Origin: an uncultured Lachnospiraceae bacterium
GTDB taxonomy: Bacteria; Bacillota; Clostridia; Lachnospirales; Lachnospiraceae
Direction: 5' to 3'
NCBI GenBank assembly: GCA_900542015.1
Contig: UQLY01000002.1
Coordinates: 269,447-333,446 of the forward strand
Length of the DNA: 64,000 nt
The position numbers were made by a program, and so were the translations under genes. Numbering within the stretch: the first letter of the stretch is position 1; each line of letters opens with the position of its first letter. Positions 49,430 through 57,979 of this stretch are shown here, in pieces. Under the pieces are notes generated by a model, which worked only from the letters and a program-made list of their open reading frames with translations, made no database searches and was not told the origin of the DNA.

Positions 49430-51802
49430 TTGACGAAAAAGTTAGGAAGTGATGAATTGCAGAACCGCATTACCTTCTCCAACGTAATCGGAGTGTTATT
49501 GGAAAATAAAAAGAAAACTTATGCACAGTACCAGATGATTGAAGATATCTTCTACGACTGCCTATGCAACATGGATTTATTTGAAAAAGAGGATTTTGAG
49601 AAAAATGTTACCTACAGCAGATGGTGTACCGGAGAACGCCCGATACCCAAGGAAATACTGTGCTTTTATGACAATTGCGGATTTGACGACATTCAGGACA
49701 ATATTCAGGATGATGTAATTCCAAATCTCATCAATGTGCCAGCCACAAGGAAACTGCTTTTAGAATTGGTTATGGACAGTTTGGATGTAATTGGTACAAA
49801 AAAGGCGGATGAATTTGCCCGGATAACAGATGATGCCGAGTTTATTACCGCTCTTGTCCGTTATGCCATATTAAATGACCATGACAGCAGGCACACCCTG
49901 TTATCGCCTGATTTATCGGATATTCTGCTGAGTAACAAGCTTCCTTCTGTAAACCGCTATTTTCTCGGAAGAAAAGAGGAAATAAAGGTCGTTAGCAAAG
50001 CTTTGCAGGAAAACAATCTTGTATTTATCACCGGCACTGCCGGCATGGGTAAAAGTGAACTGGTAAAGGTCTATGCCAAAAAGAATGAAAAGAAATACAC
50101 CAACATAATTCACTTATTTTACGATGGTGATTTAAAGAAATGTGTTGCTCAGATGGAATTTAGCGACGATACCGCGGACATGAGCGAAGATATGCTCCTT
50201 GACAGGCATATGAAACTATTAAAAAAGCTCCACTCTGACAGTCTCATTATCATTGATAACTTCAATGTTCTGCCAAAAGAGGATGCTTTCTTTAAGGAAT
50301 TTATAAAATTGAACTGTAAGATACTTGTCACCAGCCGGTGCAATATCTCTCAGTTTGAGACGGTAAAAGTTTCTGAAATGGACGCAGATACAGAGCTTGT
50401 AGAACTGTTTTATAAGCATTGCCCTTCTGCAAAGAGTTCTGAAGATGTGGTAAAGGACATTATCCAGACGGTGGGCTGTCACACCCTTACTGTATGCCTG
50501 TCTGCATTATCTCTGACAGCCAGCGGTATGGAGCCGGAAAAACTGCTTGCTGAACTGAGAACCTGTGGACTGAATATCGCCTCTGGGGAAGATGTGGAAC
50601 TGTATAAAGATGATGATTTTACCGACGGACTGATGATAGAGCATTTACGAAAGCTCCTACAACTTGGTAAATTGTCCAATCAGCAATTGGACATTCTTCG
50701 CAATCTGTCTCTGCTACCGGTTGCCGGCATATTAAAGAACAGCTTCAAGAACTGGATGAAGCTTGATAACCTTGCGGATGTAAACCACCTTATCAAATAC
50801 GGATTTATCAACGAAGATACAGATAACAAGAAAATCAGCCTGCATCCACTATTACAGGAAGTGATTTCCATTGAAACCATACCAACCGTGACTGCCTGCC
50901 GGACTCTGCTTAATAGCCTCCACCTTATCTGCCTGGCACATGGCTTGGAACTTCGCAGACCAGAAAATATCATTGCTTCCCTTATCAGTGTATCAGAGCG
51001 CATTATAGTAGATGATGGTGCATATTTCTTACTGTTTTTACAGGATATGTTCCCATATCTGGACAAATATCTGGTATCGGATTACCTGCCGAAACTAACT
51101 GGTAGAATCAGCTACCTTATGGAAGAATATAAACTGGATTCTCCATGTGACAGGGCATTGCTACTGGATTATAAGGCAGAGTGTTTTCTGTTGAAAAAAG
51201 ATTACGGAAATGCAGTTAAGAAGCGTGAAAAGGCAATCAACATCATGGAAAAGTTTCATACTAAAGATGCAGATATGCGAACTGCAAACCTGCTATCCAA
51301 TCTGTACAACAACCTTTCCAACACTTATCTGCTGATGAAGCGTGGAATTGAAGCAGCCAATGCACTCCATACAGCCTTTGATATCCGTATGGAATATGCA
51401 CACTTGGGACTAACTGAATCCCATGATACTCTGCAACAGATGATGAACCTTATCAATATACTGTTGCTGGCAAAGGATGTGGACAATGCCAAGATTGTAT
51501 TGGAACAGTATGAATCATTAGTGCAGGAGCATCTGTCAGATACCTCTCTTGATTATGGAATCTGCAAGCTGAGCAAAGGCATCATTAATATGATGGAAGG
51601 AACGCCAGAATCGGCTGAGATTAACTTGCTTGCGGCAGAGAGTATTATTGGTAATGCTGTTGGTACGGATAATGACTATATGAAAACTACTTATAGATAT
51701 TTGAATAATCTGTATGCACGTTGGAAGAAGCCGGAAAAGGCGATTGAATACAGGGATAAGTTTCTTGGGGTGAAACAATCGGTTTTAAAACAATTAGAAT
51801 AA
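49430..51802 (+). CDS. STAND-type NTPase with C-terminal helical repeats
   Basis: A 790-residue protein. An N-terminal helical region (1-180) precedes an NB-ARC-like ATPase (FLGRKEEIKVV; Walker A GTAGMGKSE near 203; Walker B SLIIIDNFN; sensor LVTSRCNISQFE), a winged-helix-like part, and TPR-like repeats from about 590. STAND proteins sense a ligand through the repeats and act as switches, often in phage defence or regulation; no effector domain is recognised at the N-terminus. The start is unclear: TTG 49430 is the longest; a later TTG at 49454 has AGGA before it. It has an SOS-type promoter and no partner gene. Confidence 0.75.
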   Translation: MTKKLGSDELQNRITFSNVIGVLLENKKKTYAQYQMIEDIFYDCLCNMDLFEKEDFEKNVTYSRWCTGERPIPKEILCFYDNCGFDDIQDNIQDDVIPNLINVPATRKLLLELVMDSLDVIGTKKADEFARITDDAEFITALVRYAILNDHDSRHTLLSPDLSDILLSNKLPSVNRYFLGRKEEIKVVSKALQENNLVFITGTAGMGKSELVKVYAKKNEKKYTNIIHLFYDGDLKKCVAQMEFSDDTADMSEDMLLDRHMKLLKKLHSDSLIIIDNFNVLPKEDAFFKEFIKLNCKILVTSRCNISQFETVKVSEMDADTELVELFYKHCPSAKSSEDVVKDIIQTVGCHTLTVCLSALSLTASGMEPEKLLAELRTCGLNIASGEDVELYKDDDFTDGLMIEHLRKLLQLGKLSNQQLDILRNLSLLPVAGILKNSFKNWMKLDNLADVNHLIKYGFINEDTDNKKISLHPLLQEVISIETIPTVTACRTLLNSLHLICLAHGLELRRPENIIASLISVSERIIVDDGAYFLLFLQDMFPYLDKYLVSDYLPKLTGRISYLMEEYKLDSPCDRALLLDYKAECFLLKKDYGNAVKKREKAINIMEKFHTKDADMRTANLLSNLYNNLSNTYLLMKRGIEAANALHTAFDIRMEYAHLGLTESHDTLQQMMNLINILLLAKDVDNAKIVLEQYESLVQEHLSDTSLDYGICKLSKGIINMMEGTPESAEINLLAAESIIGNAVGTDNDYMKTTYRYLNNLYARWKKPEKAIEYRDKFLGVKQSVLKQLE

Positions 51803-51847
51803 TATTAATTTGTGATGCATAAACTAATACCACCACTAAAAATCCAT

Positions 51848-51876
51848 TTGACAGCTTTTGCTTTCGATGGTATATT
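51848..51876 (+). promoter_or_regulatory. Promoter of the first Abi-associated RNA
   Basis: TTGACA (51848-51853), exactly 17 bases, TATATT (51871-51876). It predicts a transcript starting near 51883, one or two bases before the conserved RNA block, which ends at a terminator before the Abi_2 gene. Confidence 0.8.
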
Positions 51877-51883
51877 ATCTTTA

Positions 51884-51950
51884 GTGGTTGTGCTGCGTTG
51901 CTTGCGAGGCGCGTGGCCGGTGGAGTTCCATGCGTGGACTCCACTTTTTT
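51884..51950 (+). ncRNA. Structured RNA upstream of the Abi_2 gene (copy 1)
   Basis: A 67-nt transcript beginning TGGTTGTGCTGCG and ending in a terminator hairpin, GTGGAGT/ACTCCAC with CCA/TGG inside and TTTTTTT after. Thirty bases further the Abi_2 gene begins, so the RNA is released before the gene with read-through into it, as in type III toxin-antitoxin loci. It matches the description I recall of the Abi-F RNA motif, found next to Abi_2 genes. Copy 2 lies behind the gene. Confidence 0.7.
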
Positions 51951-51980
51951 TATACCACAAATCATAGAGAAGGGATATAT

Positions 51981-52916
51981 ATGGCAAAAATATTTTTCAC
52001 TTATGAACAACAATTGAATAAGCTACAGCAGGAAAAAAATCTTATTATTCCAGATACCGATGCTGCCAAACTTACATTGGAAAAATTAAGCTATTATTCC
52101 CTTATTGGGGGATATAAGGAGTTGTTTAAGCATACTCCATCACAAAAATATATATACGGAGTAACCTTTGATGAAATTGTTGCCTTCTACTACTTTGACG
52201 AAGAATTACGATCTCTCTTTATGAAGTATATTCTTCATGTAGAAAGACATATAAAGTCACTTCTATCGTACCATTTCTGCGAAAAATACGGAGAAAATGA
52301 TACAGAATATTTGGACATTAACAACTATACACTGACCAAAAAGAATTATGCACAAATTAATCGCTTGGTTCACTCCATGCAAAAGGCAATTGCATCACCA
52401 AGCCAATATACATATATTTCTCATCACGCAAACACCTACGGAAATGTTCCTTTATGGGTTGCTATGAATGCATTTACCTTTGGACAAGTCTCTAAAATGT
52501 TCCAATACATAACAAATGATGTACAATACAAAATCAGCCAAAAATTTGAACATATTACAGAACGTGAATTACACCAGTTCATAACTGTGCTTGCTCGCTG
52601 CAGAAACGTATGCGCCCATGGTGAAAGACTGTTTTCATTTCGAATTCATGAAACAATTCCAAACACCCTGTTGCATAAAAAACTGCAAATTTCACAGAAA
52701 AACGGAAACTATCTCTACGGGAAACAAGACTTATTTGCAGTTGTTATTGCCTTACGCTATCTCATTAGTGCCGAGGATTTTAAAATATTCAAATCCGGCT
52801 TAACTAAGCTTATCAACAAGGTACTTAAACAATGCCCGCATCTTACCCGTAAGCAATTGCTAAACGAAATGGGATTTCCTGAAAACTGGGATAAAATTAT
52901 GAGATACAAAAAATAG
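51981..52916 (+). CDS. Abi_2 family (AbiD/AbiF-like) abortive infection protein
   Basis: A 311-residue protein of the Abi_2 family. FTYEQQLNKLQQEKNLIIPD, YYSLIGGYKELF and FDEELRSLFMKYILHVERHIKSLLSYHF are family landmarks; CRNVCAHGERLF holds an R-x4-H HEPN ribonuclease motif. Such proteins halt growth of infected cells, probably by RNA cleavage. The ATG at 51981 (GAAGGGAT before it) was chosen because the upstream extension reads through the structured RNA. The two flanking RNAs are candidate antitoxins or guides. Confidence 0.85.
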   Translation: MAKIFFTYEQQLNKLQQEKNLIIPDTDAAKLTLEKLSYYSLIGGYKELFKHTPSQKYIYGVTFDEIVAFYYFDEELRSLFMKYILHVERHIKSLLSYHFCEKYGENDTEYLDINNYTLTKKNYAQINRLVHSMQKAIASPSQYTYISHHANTYGNVPLWVAMNAFTFGQVSKMFQYITNDVQYKISQKFEHITERELHQFITVLARCRNVCAHGERLFSFRIHETIPNTLLHKKLQISQKNGNYLYGKQDLFAVVIALRYLISAEDFKIFKSGLTKLINKVLKQCPHLTRKQLLNEMGFPENWDKIMRYKK

Positions 52917-52950
52917 TTACTTTTATGTTATCTACATCTTATAATACATA

Positions 52951-53012
52951 TGGTTGTGCTACGGAAACTTGCGATGCCCTTGCCGGTGGAGATTCATGCG
53001 TGATCTCCACTC
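52951..53012 (+). ncRNA. Structured RNA downstream of the Abi_2 gene (copy 2)
   Basis: TGGTTGTGCTACG, then TTGCGA, GCCGGTGGAG and the loop TCATGCGTG all match copy 1 at 51884; the terminal stem has changed to GTGGAGAT/ATCTCCAC, keeping pairing. TATAAT (52940-52945) lies six bases before it, giving its own promoter; the -35 is weak. The T tract of copy 1 is absent, but a strong terminator follows at 53023. Confidence 0.65.
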
Positions 53013-53022
53013 CATTATAAAA

Positions 53023-53070
53023 CAGACTAGGTTTGCCCTATAATTTGGGGCAAACCCAGTCTGCTTTTTA
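53023..53070. terminator. Bidirectional terminator between the Abi locus and the dnd operon
   Basis: A 16-bp stem with one mismatch (CAGACT-GGTTTGCCC against GGGCAAACC-AGTCTG), with CTTTTTAT after it on the plus strand and TGTTTTATAA on the minus strand. It closes both the Abi/RNA unit and the dnd operon. Confidence 0.85.
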
Positions 53071-53123
53071 TCAATTTTAATATATATTGAAGATTTTACC
53101 CTAGATTGCATACATATCTTCCA

Positions 53124-53603
53124 CTATTCCTGATATATTTGAATCGCGATATTAAATGCTTCCAAAAATTCTTCTCGTGATGTCGGCTTTTGTTCTAACG
53201 GAAAATCATGAATTAACTGATACCCCCTGAGCGCATATGCATTCAAAGTTTTTATTCCTTCATCTGAAAGCATTGTTTCATTATCACTCAAATAACGTAA
53301 CATCATTTCTTCAAGTTTTGGACTCTGAACATCAATTCCTTGTCTTTTGGCCTCCGTTGCGACTAATAATCCTGCAATTTGTGCCCTACAATCAACATAT
53401 GGTTTAGGATAGCTCTCCGTCAAATCCTTTAAATCTGCGGAATCTTCATCCAATTGTACTGCAGCCATCCCTATCATTGCACAACAATAATACACATCAA
53501 ACTGGTACTTAAACTTGTTTTTATTGTCCTCTCCATGTGAACCATCTGGATTAATTATATCCGAGAAAAATTTTTGAGCACTTTTTGAAAATTTAAAATG
53601 CAT
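53124..53603 (-). CDS. 159-aa protein, last gene of the dnd operon
   Basis: A soluble 159-residue, largely helical protein (FKYQFDVYYCCAMIGMAAVQL; RAQIAGLLVATEAKRQGIDV) not recognised. It starts three bases after the stop of the Rad50-like ATPase gene with a GGAGATG site inside that gene's end. Tight coupling implies that it works with the ATPase and helicase in the presumed restriction step. Confidence 0.7.
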   Translation of the reverse strand: MHFKFSKSAQKFFSDIINPDGSHGEDNKNKFKYQFDVYYCCAMIGMAAVQLDEDSADLKDLTESYPKPYVDCRAQIAGLLVATEAKRQGIDVQSPKLEEMMLRYLSDNETMLSDEGIKTLNAYALRGYQLIHDFPLEQKPTSREEFLEAFNIAIQIYQE

Positions 53604-53605
53604 TA

Positions 53606-55519
53606 CTATTCATCTCCTTTATCATTACGCTGATAAGAATCAAAAAACTCTTTACCCATATGTATCTCCACACCACCCTGTGTTGATGCTATAATGGTAA
53701 TAAATTGAGTGTTTGGCTTATCATAAAATCTATTTGCAAAATGCTCAACTTCTGCCGACTGGACAAACGCTATCATTTGATTAAAAACATCTGGAATGAT
53801 ATCTGCCACAGCTTGTCTTTTATCAAAATCCATTTTGCCGGTAGGTGAATCTATTATAAAAGGAAATTCTAACTCCGCATCTTCAAACAAAGTACCAAGA
53901 AAACAATACGCAATTCCTAATGTCTGACCTTCACTCGCCCCATCACGATTCTTAAGTTTTATGTACTTGTTTATATCTTCAATCTCGATATCATCATCTT
54001 TTATCACTTCTTTAAGTTTTTCATTTGTTTTATGTACAATTTCCTTTTTTAACTCAGTGGTAGCCTTTGATCTTATATCGAGGAGTAATGCTTCTACAAC
54101 TTCTTTTCTATTTAATGCAATACTTGTTCTAGTTGCTGCAGCAATTTTTTGTTCATAATCTTTGAAAACAATCTGAGCTTTATGAATGTTATTATTTTCA
54201 TTCAACTCTTCATTAGACTCATCTTTTGATTCAATTATATCAAGTTGAGATTTTGCTACTGCAATTGCATTTCCCAGCTCCAAAATTCGCTCATTTAGCT
54301 TAAATGCTTCTTCGCCCCCTGCTTTTAATAATTTTTCCGCATTATTATTAAAACGTGTTTGAAGACGATTTCCTTCCTCTCTTAGTTCCTTTAGATGTTC
54401 ATATGCTTCACTTAATCTTTCATCATATGAATTACTATTCAAACTACTCTTTATCGCATTTAAAACCGACTGCTGATCACTTCCCAAATATTTTTCTACA
54501 TTAATAAGAATAAATTGGCGTTCTTTATCCTTTATTTCTCTTCCACATACACATGTATCAGCCTCTGATAACTCTACAAAGAAATCCCTTGAAATAGTTT
54601 TGGGTAGTTTTAACTTCGTCATACTACTAGTAAGTTCATACATACGCTCATTAAACTCTGGACTTATCAAATATGGCGACTTCATTAAATTTAGGATTTC
54701 AGATATCTTTGCATCCACTGCATCTTTGTTATGTTGCTGTTCTTTAATTATGTCTTGTTTCTCAGCATTTAATTCTTCGTAATTTTTATCAAGCTCATTT
54801 CTACGCGCAATTTTACTTTCTTGTTCAGTTTGATATTCTTCTATGTCAGCCTTTAACTTCTTAGCCTTATCTTTAAGTGTCTCTATTATCTTGCAAACAC
54901 TATCCCGTCTCGTTTTTAGATTACTAAGAGAACCTTTACTTCCCTTGGCCCCTTCTGCTTCTTGAATTTCTGTAAGAATCCTTTGATTACTAGCAATTAT
55001 GTTATCTAGCTTGTCCAATCTATATAAATATTTTATGGTCTCTTCCGCTTCATTGGAAGAACTATCCATCGTCTTTTTTGCTTGCTCACCATCAAAAACA
55101 AAACGACTAACAAACTCAGGTGAAAAAATGTCTTTTAACGAATCCGGCAAGTGACGTCCTTCCTCATATCCACCATTCACTGTTGTCGTTGTATTTATAG
55201 TTGCAGCTCCTGCTCTATAGTCAAGGCATAAAAAATACTTGTATTGACGCTCATCAAACTTAACAGTAATACTAAACTCACCTGCATCAGAAACACCTGT
55301 AGTAGGTGCAAATGATTTTACATCACTTGCACTCCACTCAACTGCCGTACCATCTAGTAAGCCTTTTAATAGTGTCATTGTAGTAGTTTTTCCTGTGCCA
55401 TTTGCCATCATAATAAAATTATTATTAATAACATTTCCTGTGGCATCAACAAAAGACAATTTTAAATCAGCAATCTTTCTGATATTTTTGTATTCTATTC
55501 CAAGAATTGACATTTTCAT
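53606..55519 (-). CDS. Rad50/SMC-like ATPase of the dnd operon
   Basis: A 637-residue protein with split ATPase halves around coiled coils: Walker A MANGTGKTTT near residue 40, a CVCG pair at the middle (about 335) like a zinc hook, ABC signature-like DGASEGQTLGIAY, and Walker B EFPFIIDSPTGKMD. It resembles DndD in plan but is a different protein. Overlap of 4 bp with the 58-aa gene suggests strict co-expression. I infer a DNA-sensing or restriction role linked to phosphorothioation; no named DndF, G or H motif is seen. Confidence 0.8.
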   Translation of the reverse strand: MKMSILGIEYKNIRKIADLKLSFVDATGNVINNNFIMMANGTGKTTTMTLLKGLLDGTAVEWSASDVKSFAPTTGVSDAGEFSITVKFDERQYKYFLCLDYRAGAATINTTTTVNGGYEEGRHLPDSLKDIFSPEFVSRFVFDGEQAKKTMDSSSNEAEETIKYLYRLDKLDNIIASNQRILTEIQEAEGAKGSKGSLSNLKTRRDSVCKIIETLKDKAKKLKADIEEYQTEQESKIARRNELDKNYEELNAEKQDIIKEQQHNKDAVDAKISEILNLMKSPYLISPEFNERMYELTSSMTKLKLPKTISRDFFVELSEADTCVCGREIKDKERQFILINVEKYLGSDQQSVLNAIKSSLNSNSYDERLSEAYEHLKELREEGNRLQTRFNNNAEKLLKAGGEEAFKLNERILELGNAIAVAKSQLDIIESKDESNEELNENNNIHKAQIVFKDYEQKIAAATRTSIALNRKEVVEALLLDIRSKATTELKKEIVHKTNEKLKEVIKDDDIEIEDINKYIKLKNRDGASEGQTLGIAYCFLGTLFEDAELEFPFIIDSPTGKMDFDKRQAVADIIPDVFNQMIAFVQSAEVEHFANRFYDKPNTQFITIIASTQGGVEIHMGKEFFDSYQRNDKGDE

Positions 55520-55692
55520 ACTTGTTCCTCCTCTTCCTCAATGAGAGAGAGTGCTCTTTTTAAATCATTTTCACTTGCATTGTTGTTGAATACATTTTTA
55601 ATATACTTCTTGAAAACAGTTCTGAAGTCTGAAGAATGATTAGATGCATCAATCACATTATCAATTGTTTGCTCTATTATTTTATTCCTCAT
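55516..55692 (-). CDS. 58-aa protein bridging helicase and ATPase genes
   Basis: A small protein starting at ATG 55690-55692 with GGAGGGG before it, overlapping the helicase stop by 11 bp and the ATPase start by 4 bp. It is helical with an acidic Glu tail (LIEEEEEQV). No family recognised; its coupling on both sides argues for a subunit of the same complex. The longer upstream reading of the frame is rejected because it lies within the helicase gene. Confidence 0.65.
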   Translation of the reverse strand: MRNKIIEQTIDNVIDASNHSSDFRTVFKKYIKNVFNNNASENDLKRALSLIEEEEEQV

Positions 55693-57589
55693 ATTCACCC
55701 CTCCTTGTTTCTGAGAGTGCTGTAAGCCATTCTTTTCTCTCTTGATCCGCATTGTGATCATTCTCTTCTGCATCCTCAAGTACAAAATCTATAACATTTG
55801 CAACTTTATTCGGGTTCGTTTTATCCAATCTTAATGCCCGCCCTATTCTTTGTGTTGTTACTAACCGAGAGCGATCTGATGCAAACAAGAAAATGTTTGT
55901 TACACTACTAATATCAATACCTTCTGATACCTTTTTACAAGTAAGCAGACAATTTATTTTTCCCTCCGCAAAATTTACAAGATTATACTTTTCATCATCT
56001 GCATAATAAGTATGATATTTATCTGTATACTTAATTAAAACCTCTTGCAACTTTAATCCATATTCCATAGTTTGAACAAAAATAATACACTTTTGTAGCA
56101 GTTCTAGTCTTGATGAAATTAATTGTTCAAATTCATCAATCTTGTTTATGGCAATTTTATTTACTAATGCTAACTGAGTATACATGTCCTTTTCGTCATA
56201 AGGCTCTCCTTTTTCCTTTTTTGCACTAAATGCGGCAATAATTTTCTTCTTTTTCTGTTTTTCTGCTTCTGTAAGTTCATAATTTAAAGGAATGTAATTG
56301 AATTCACATAAAATCCCTTTTCTAATCGCATCCTCTAACGAAAACTTAAATATTATTTCACCAATCTCATTTTGCAGAAAGTCATTACCGGCTTCGTCAT
56401 ATTCTCGCTCTGGGGTTGCGCTTAATCCCAATCTATACTTATATGGTGATATCTTTCCTGAAAGATTATCAACAAATGAACTAGAACCAGCCCCATGAAC
56501 CTCATCAAATATAAACAATGTATCTTCTTTGTAATTACCTGGTGCCTTATCTAAAAGTGTTAATAATTTTGTCAAATTATTTGCTTCTCGGGAAACCAAT
56601 AACAAAGCTTCATCCGGATGCATAATAAAATCATTCATGCGCTTATGCGAACCATAGTGATAATGAATCTGTTTATTCTTATACACTTCTCGCATTTGTA
56701 TTGCCCATTGATCTAACAAATCATTTCCATACATCGTAATGATAACACGCTTTATCTTTCCCTCTTCAAAAAGACGATTCATTATCTTTATGGCTGTAAT
56801 AGTCTTCCCTGTTCCTGTAGCCATTGCAAGTATACCATGTTCCTTTTCCATGAAACATTCTACCGCTTTATCTTGATGTATCCACTTGTTAGCTTCACTC
56901 TGTTCCCTTTTATAAGGTCTCTTTGAAGTACGCAACTGAAAAATCTGCTCTTTTACTGCCTTTGGAATGGTATATATCTTTAGATTTTTATCATTACATC
57001 CCCATATTTTCTCAAATCGCTTAATATCAGCTTCAACATATTCTCTTGTGCCAGACCATGTCTTAAATACTTTAATACTTTCATAATTTTGAAATCCATG
57101 TTTACTATCATTTATCGATCCAGAAAAGGAAAGTGCCTGTTCTTCATTGTAAAAAATACCAAATTTATCATGAAAATCACCTTGCTCAAGTCTTTTACAT
57201 GGAATAGCGAACCTCATATCAATAATACCATCATACAACATCCATGAAAATGCATTTAAAATATCTTCTTTCATTTCCTTTTCTAAGGTTTTAACATTAT
57301 CAAGAAGTGCAATTTCAAATTTATTATATGCATCTGTATCATTATTTTCCGAATTAACTATGGCATCTGTATCGTCATTAGAAAGAATCGGGCTTGTTAT
57401 CAGGCGTATTTTCCCTCCTCTCGAAGCAAAATCACTCATGCCCTCAATATTGTACGATATCCAACCTGTTGTAAAAAAACCAACCCCTCTATCAAACCTT
57501 TCTGCCCATTTTAAACACGGTAAATACAATTCTTCAATCAAATTGTCTTCCGATGTATCTAAACATGGTTTTACCTTTGGATAATCCAT
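55682..57589 (-). CDS. PLD-nuclease/DEAD-like helicase fusion
   Basis: A 635-residue protein. The N-terminal quarter (1-200) is a phospholipase D-like nuclease domain with HDKFGIFYNEE (HxK variant) and the SGSIN triad near 155. Then a superfamily 2 helicase: Walker A MATGTGKT, FDEVHG (DEVH), SATPE, and motif VI QRIGRALR. Such fusions occur in restriction-like defence systems. Following dndE, it is the best candidate for the DNA-cleaving effector of this cluster. A single HKD motif is expected to need dimerisation. Confidence 0.85.
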   Translation of the reverse strand: MDYPKVKPCLDTSEDNLIEELYLPCLKWAERFDRGVGFFTTGWISYNIEGMSDFASRGGKIRLITSPILSNDDTDAIVNSENNDTDAYNKFEIALLDNVKTLEKEMKEDILNAFSWMLYDGIIDMRFAIPCKRLEQGDFHDKFGIFYNEEQALSFSGSINDSKHGFQNYESIKVFKTWSGTREYVEADIKRFEKIWGCNDKNLKIYTIPKAVKEQIFQLRTSKRPYKREQSEANKWIHQDKAVECFMEKEHGILAMATGTGKTITAIKIMNRLFEEGKIKRVIITMYGNDLLDQWAIQMREVYKNKQIHYHYGSHKRMNDFIMHPDEALLLVSREANNLTKLLTLLDKAPGNYKEDTLFIFDEVHGAGSSSFVDNLSGKISPYKYRLGLSATPEREYDEAGNDFLQNEIGEIIFKFSLEDAIRKGILCEFNYIPLNYELTEAEKQKKKKIIAAFSAKKEKGEPYDEKDMYTQLALVNKIAINKIDEFEQLISSRLELLQKCIIFVQTMEYGLKLQEVLIKYTDKYHTYYADDEKYNLVNFAEGKINCLLTCKKVSEGIDISSVTNIFLFASDRSRLVTTQRIGRALRLDKTNPNKVANVIDFVLEDAEENDHNADQERKEWLTALSETRRGEYEE

Positions 57590-57604
57590 AAATTCCCTCC
57601 ATTT

Positions 57605-57979
57605 CTATAGATTCATATCTAATCTACATAGATGATTATAAAAGTCCTTACTATATCTCTTCTCATCTTCTAAAAGCTTAGCCCCTCTATCTAAATGGGC
57701 TTTTACTATTCCCGGAAAATATTCCTCTTCATTTAAAGCTCGATGTTCTCTGTTTATTATAAGTGCTTTAAATAAAAGATCATGATCACCAAAAATGGTT
57801 TGTCTGCTCAATTCAAGTCCTTCATTATCTGTTTTATAATCATCAGGTTCAATACACCCTTTTTTCACTGAAAGTGCAATTGCTAACTTAGAAAGAATAT
57901 ACGGCTGTAAACCTAATACTTTCCCAAGCGAATTAAATATTTCTTGGGTTTGCTTTGCAGTATGCAACTTATTTGTCAT
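57605..57979 (-). CDS. dndE: DNA sulfur modification protein DndE
   Basis: A 124-residue protein (start at ATG 57979, with GGAGG upstream) with the DndE landmarks KQTQEIFNSLGKVLGL, LSKLAIALSVKKG and the late GIVKAHLDRGAKLLE. DndE is a small DNA-binding member of the phosphorothioation complex that places sulfur in the DNA backbone. It overlaps dndD by 11 bp and is followed by the helicase gene after 15 bp. Confidence 0.9.
   Translation of the reverse strand: MTNKLHTAKQTQEIFNSLGKVLGLQPYILSKLAIALSVKKGCIEPDDYKTDNEGLELSRQTIFGDHDLLFKALIINREHRALNEEEYFPGIVKAHLDRGAKLLEDEKRYSKDFYNHLCRLDMNL

Noticed and set aside
51888..51980. N-terminal extension of the Abi_2 protein
   Set aside because: It would be translated from the structured RNA and terminator; the ATG at 51981 has a ribosome site.
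55693..55785. Longer start for the 58-aa protein
   Set aside because: Falls inside the helicase gene, low-complexity, while GGAGGGG precedes the inner ATG.
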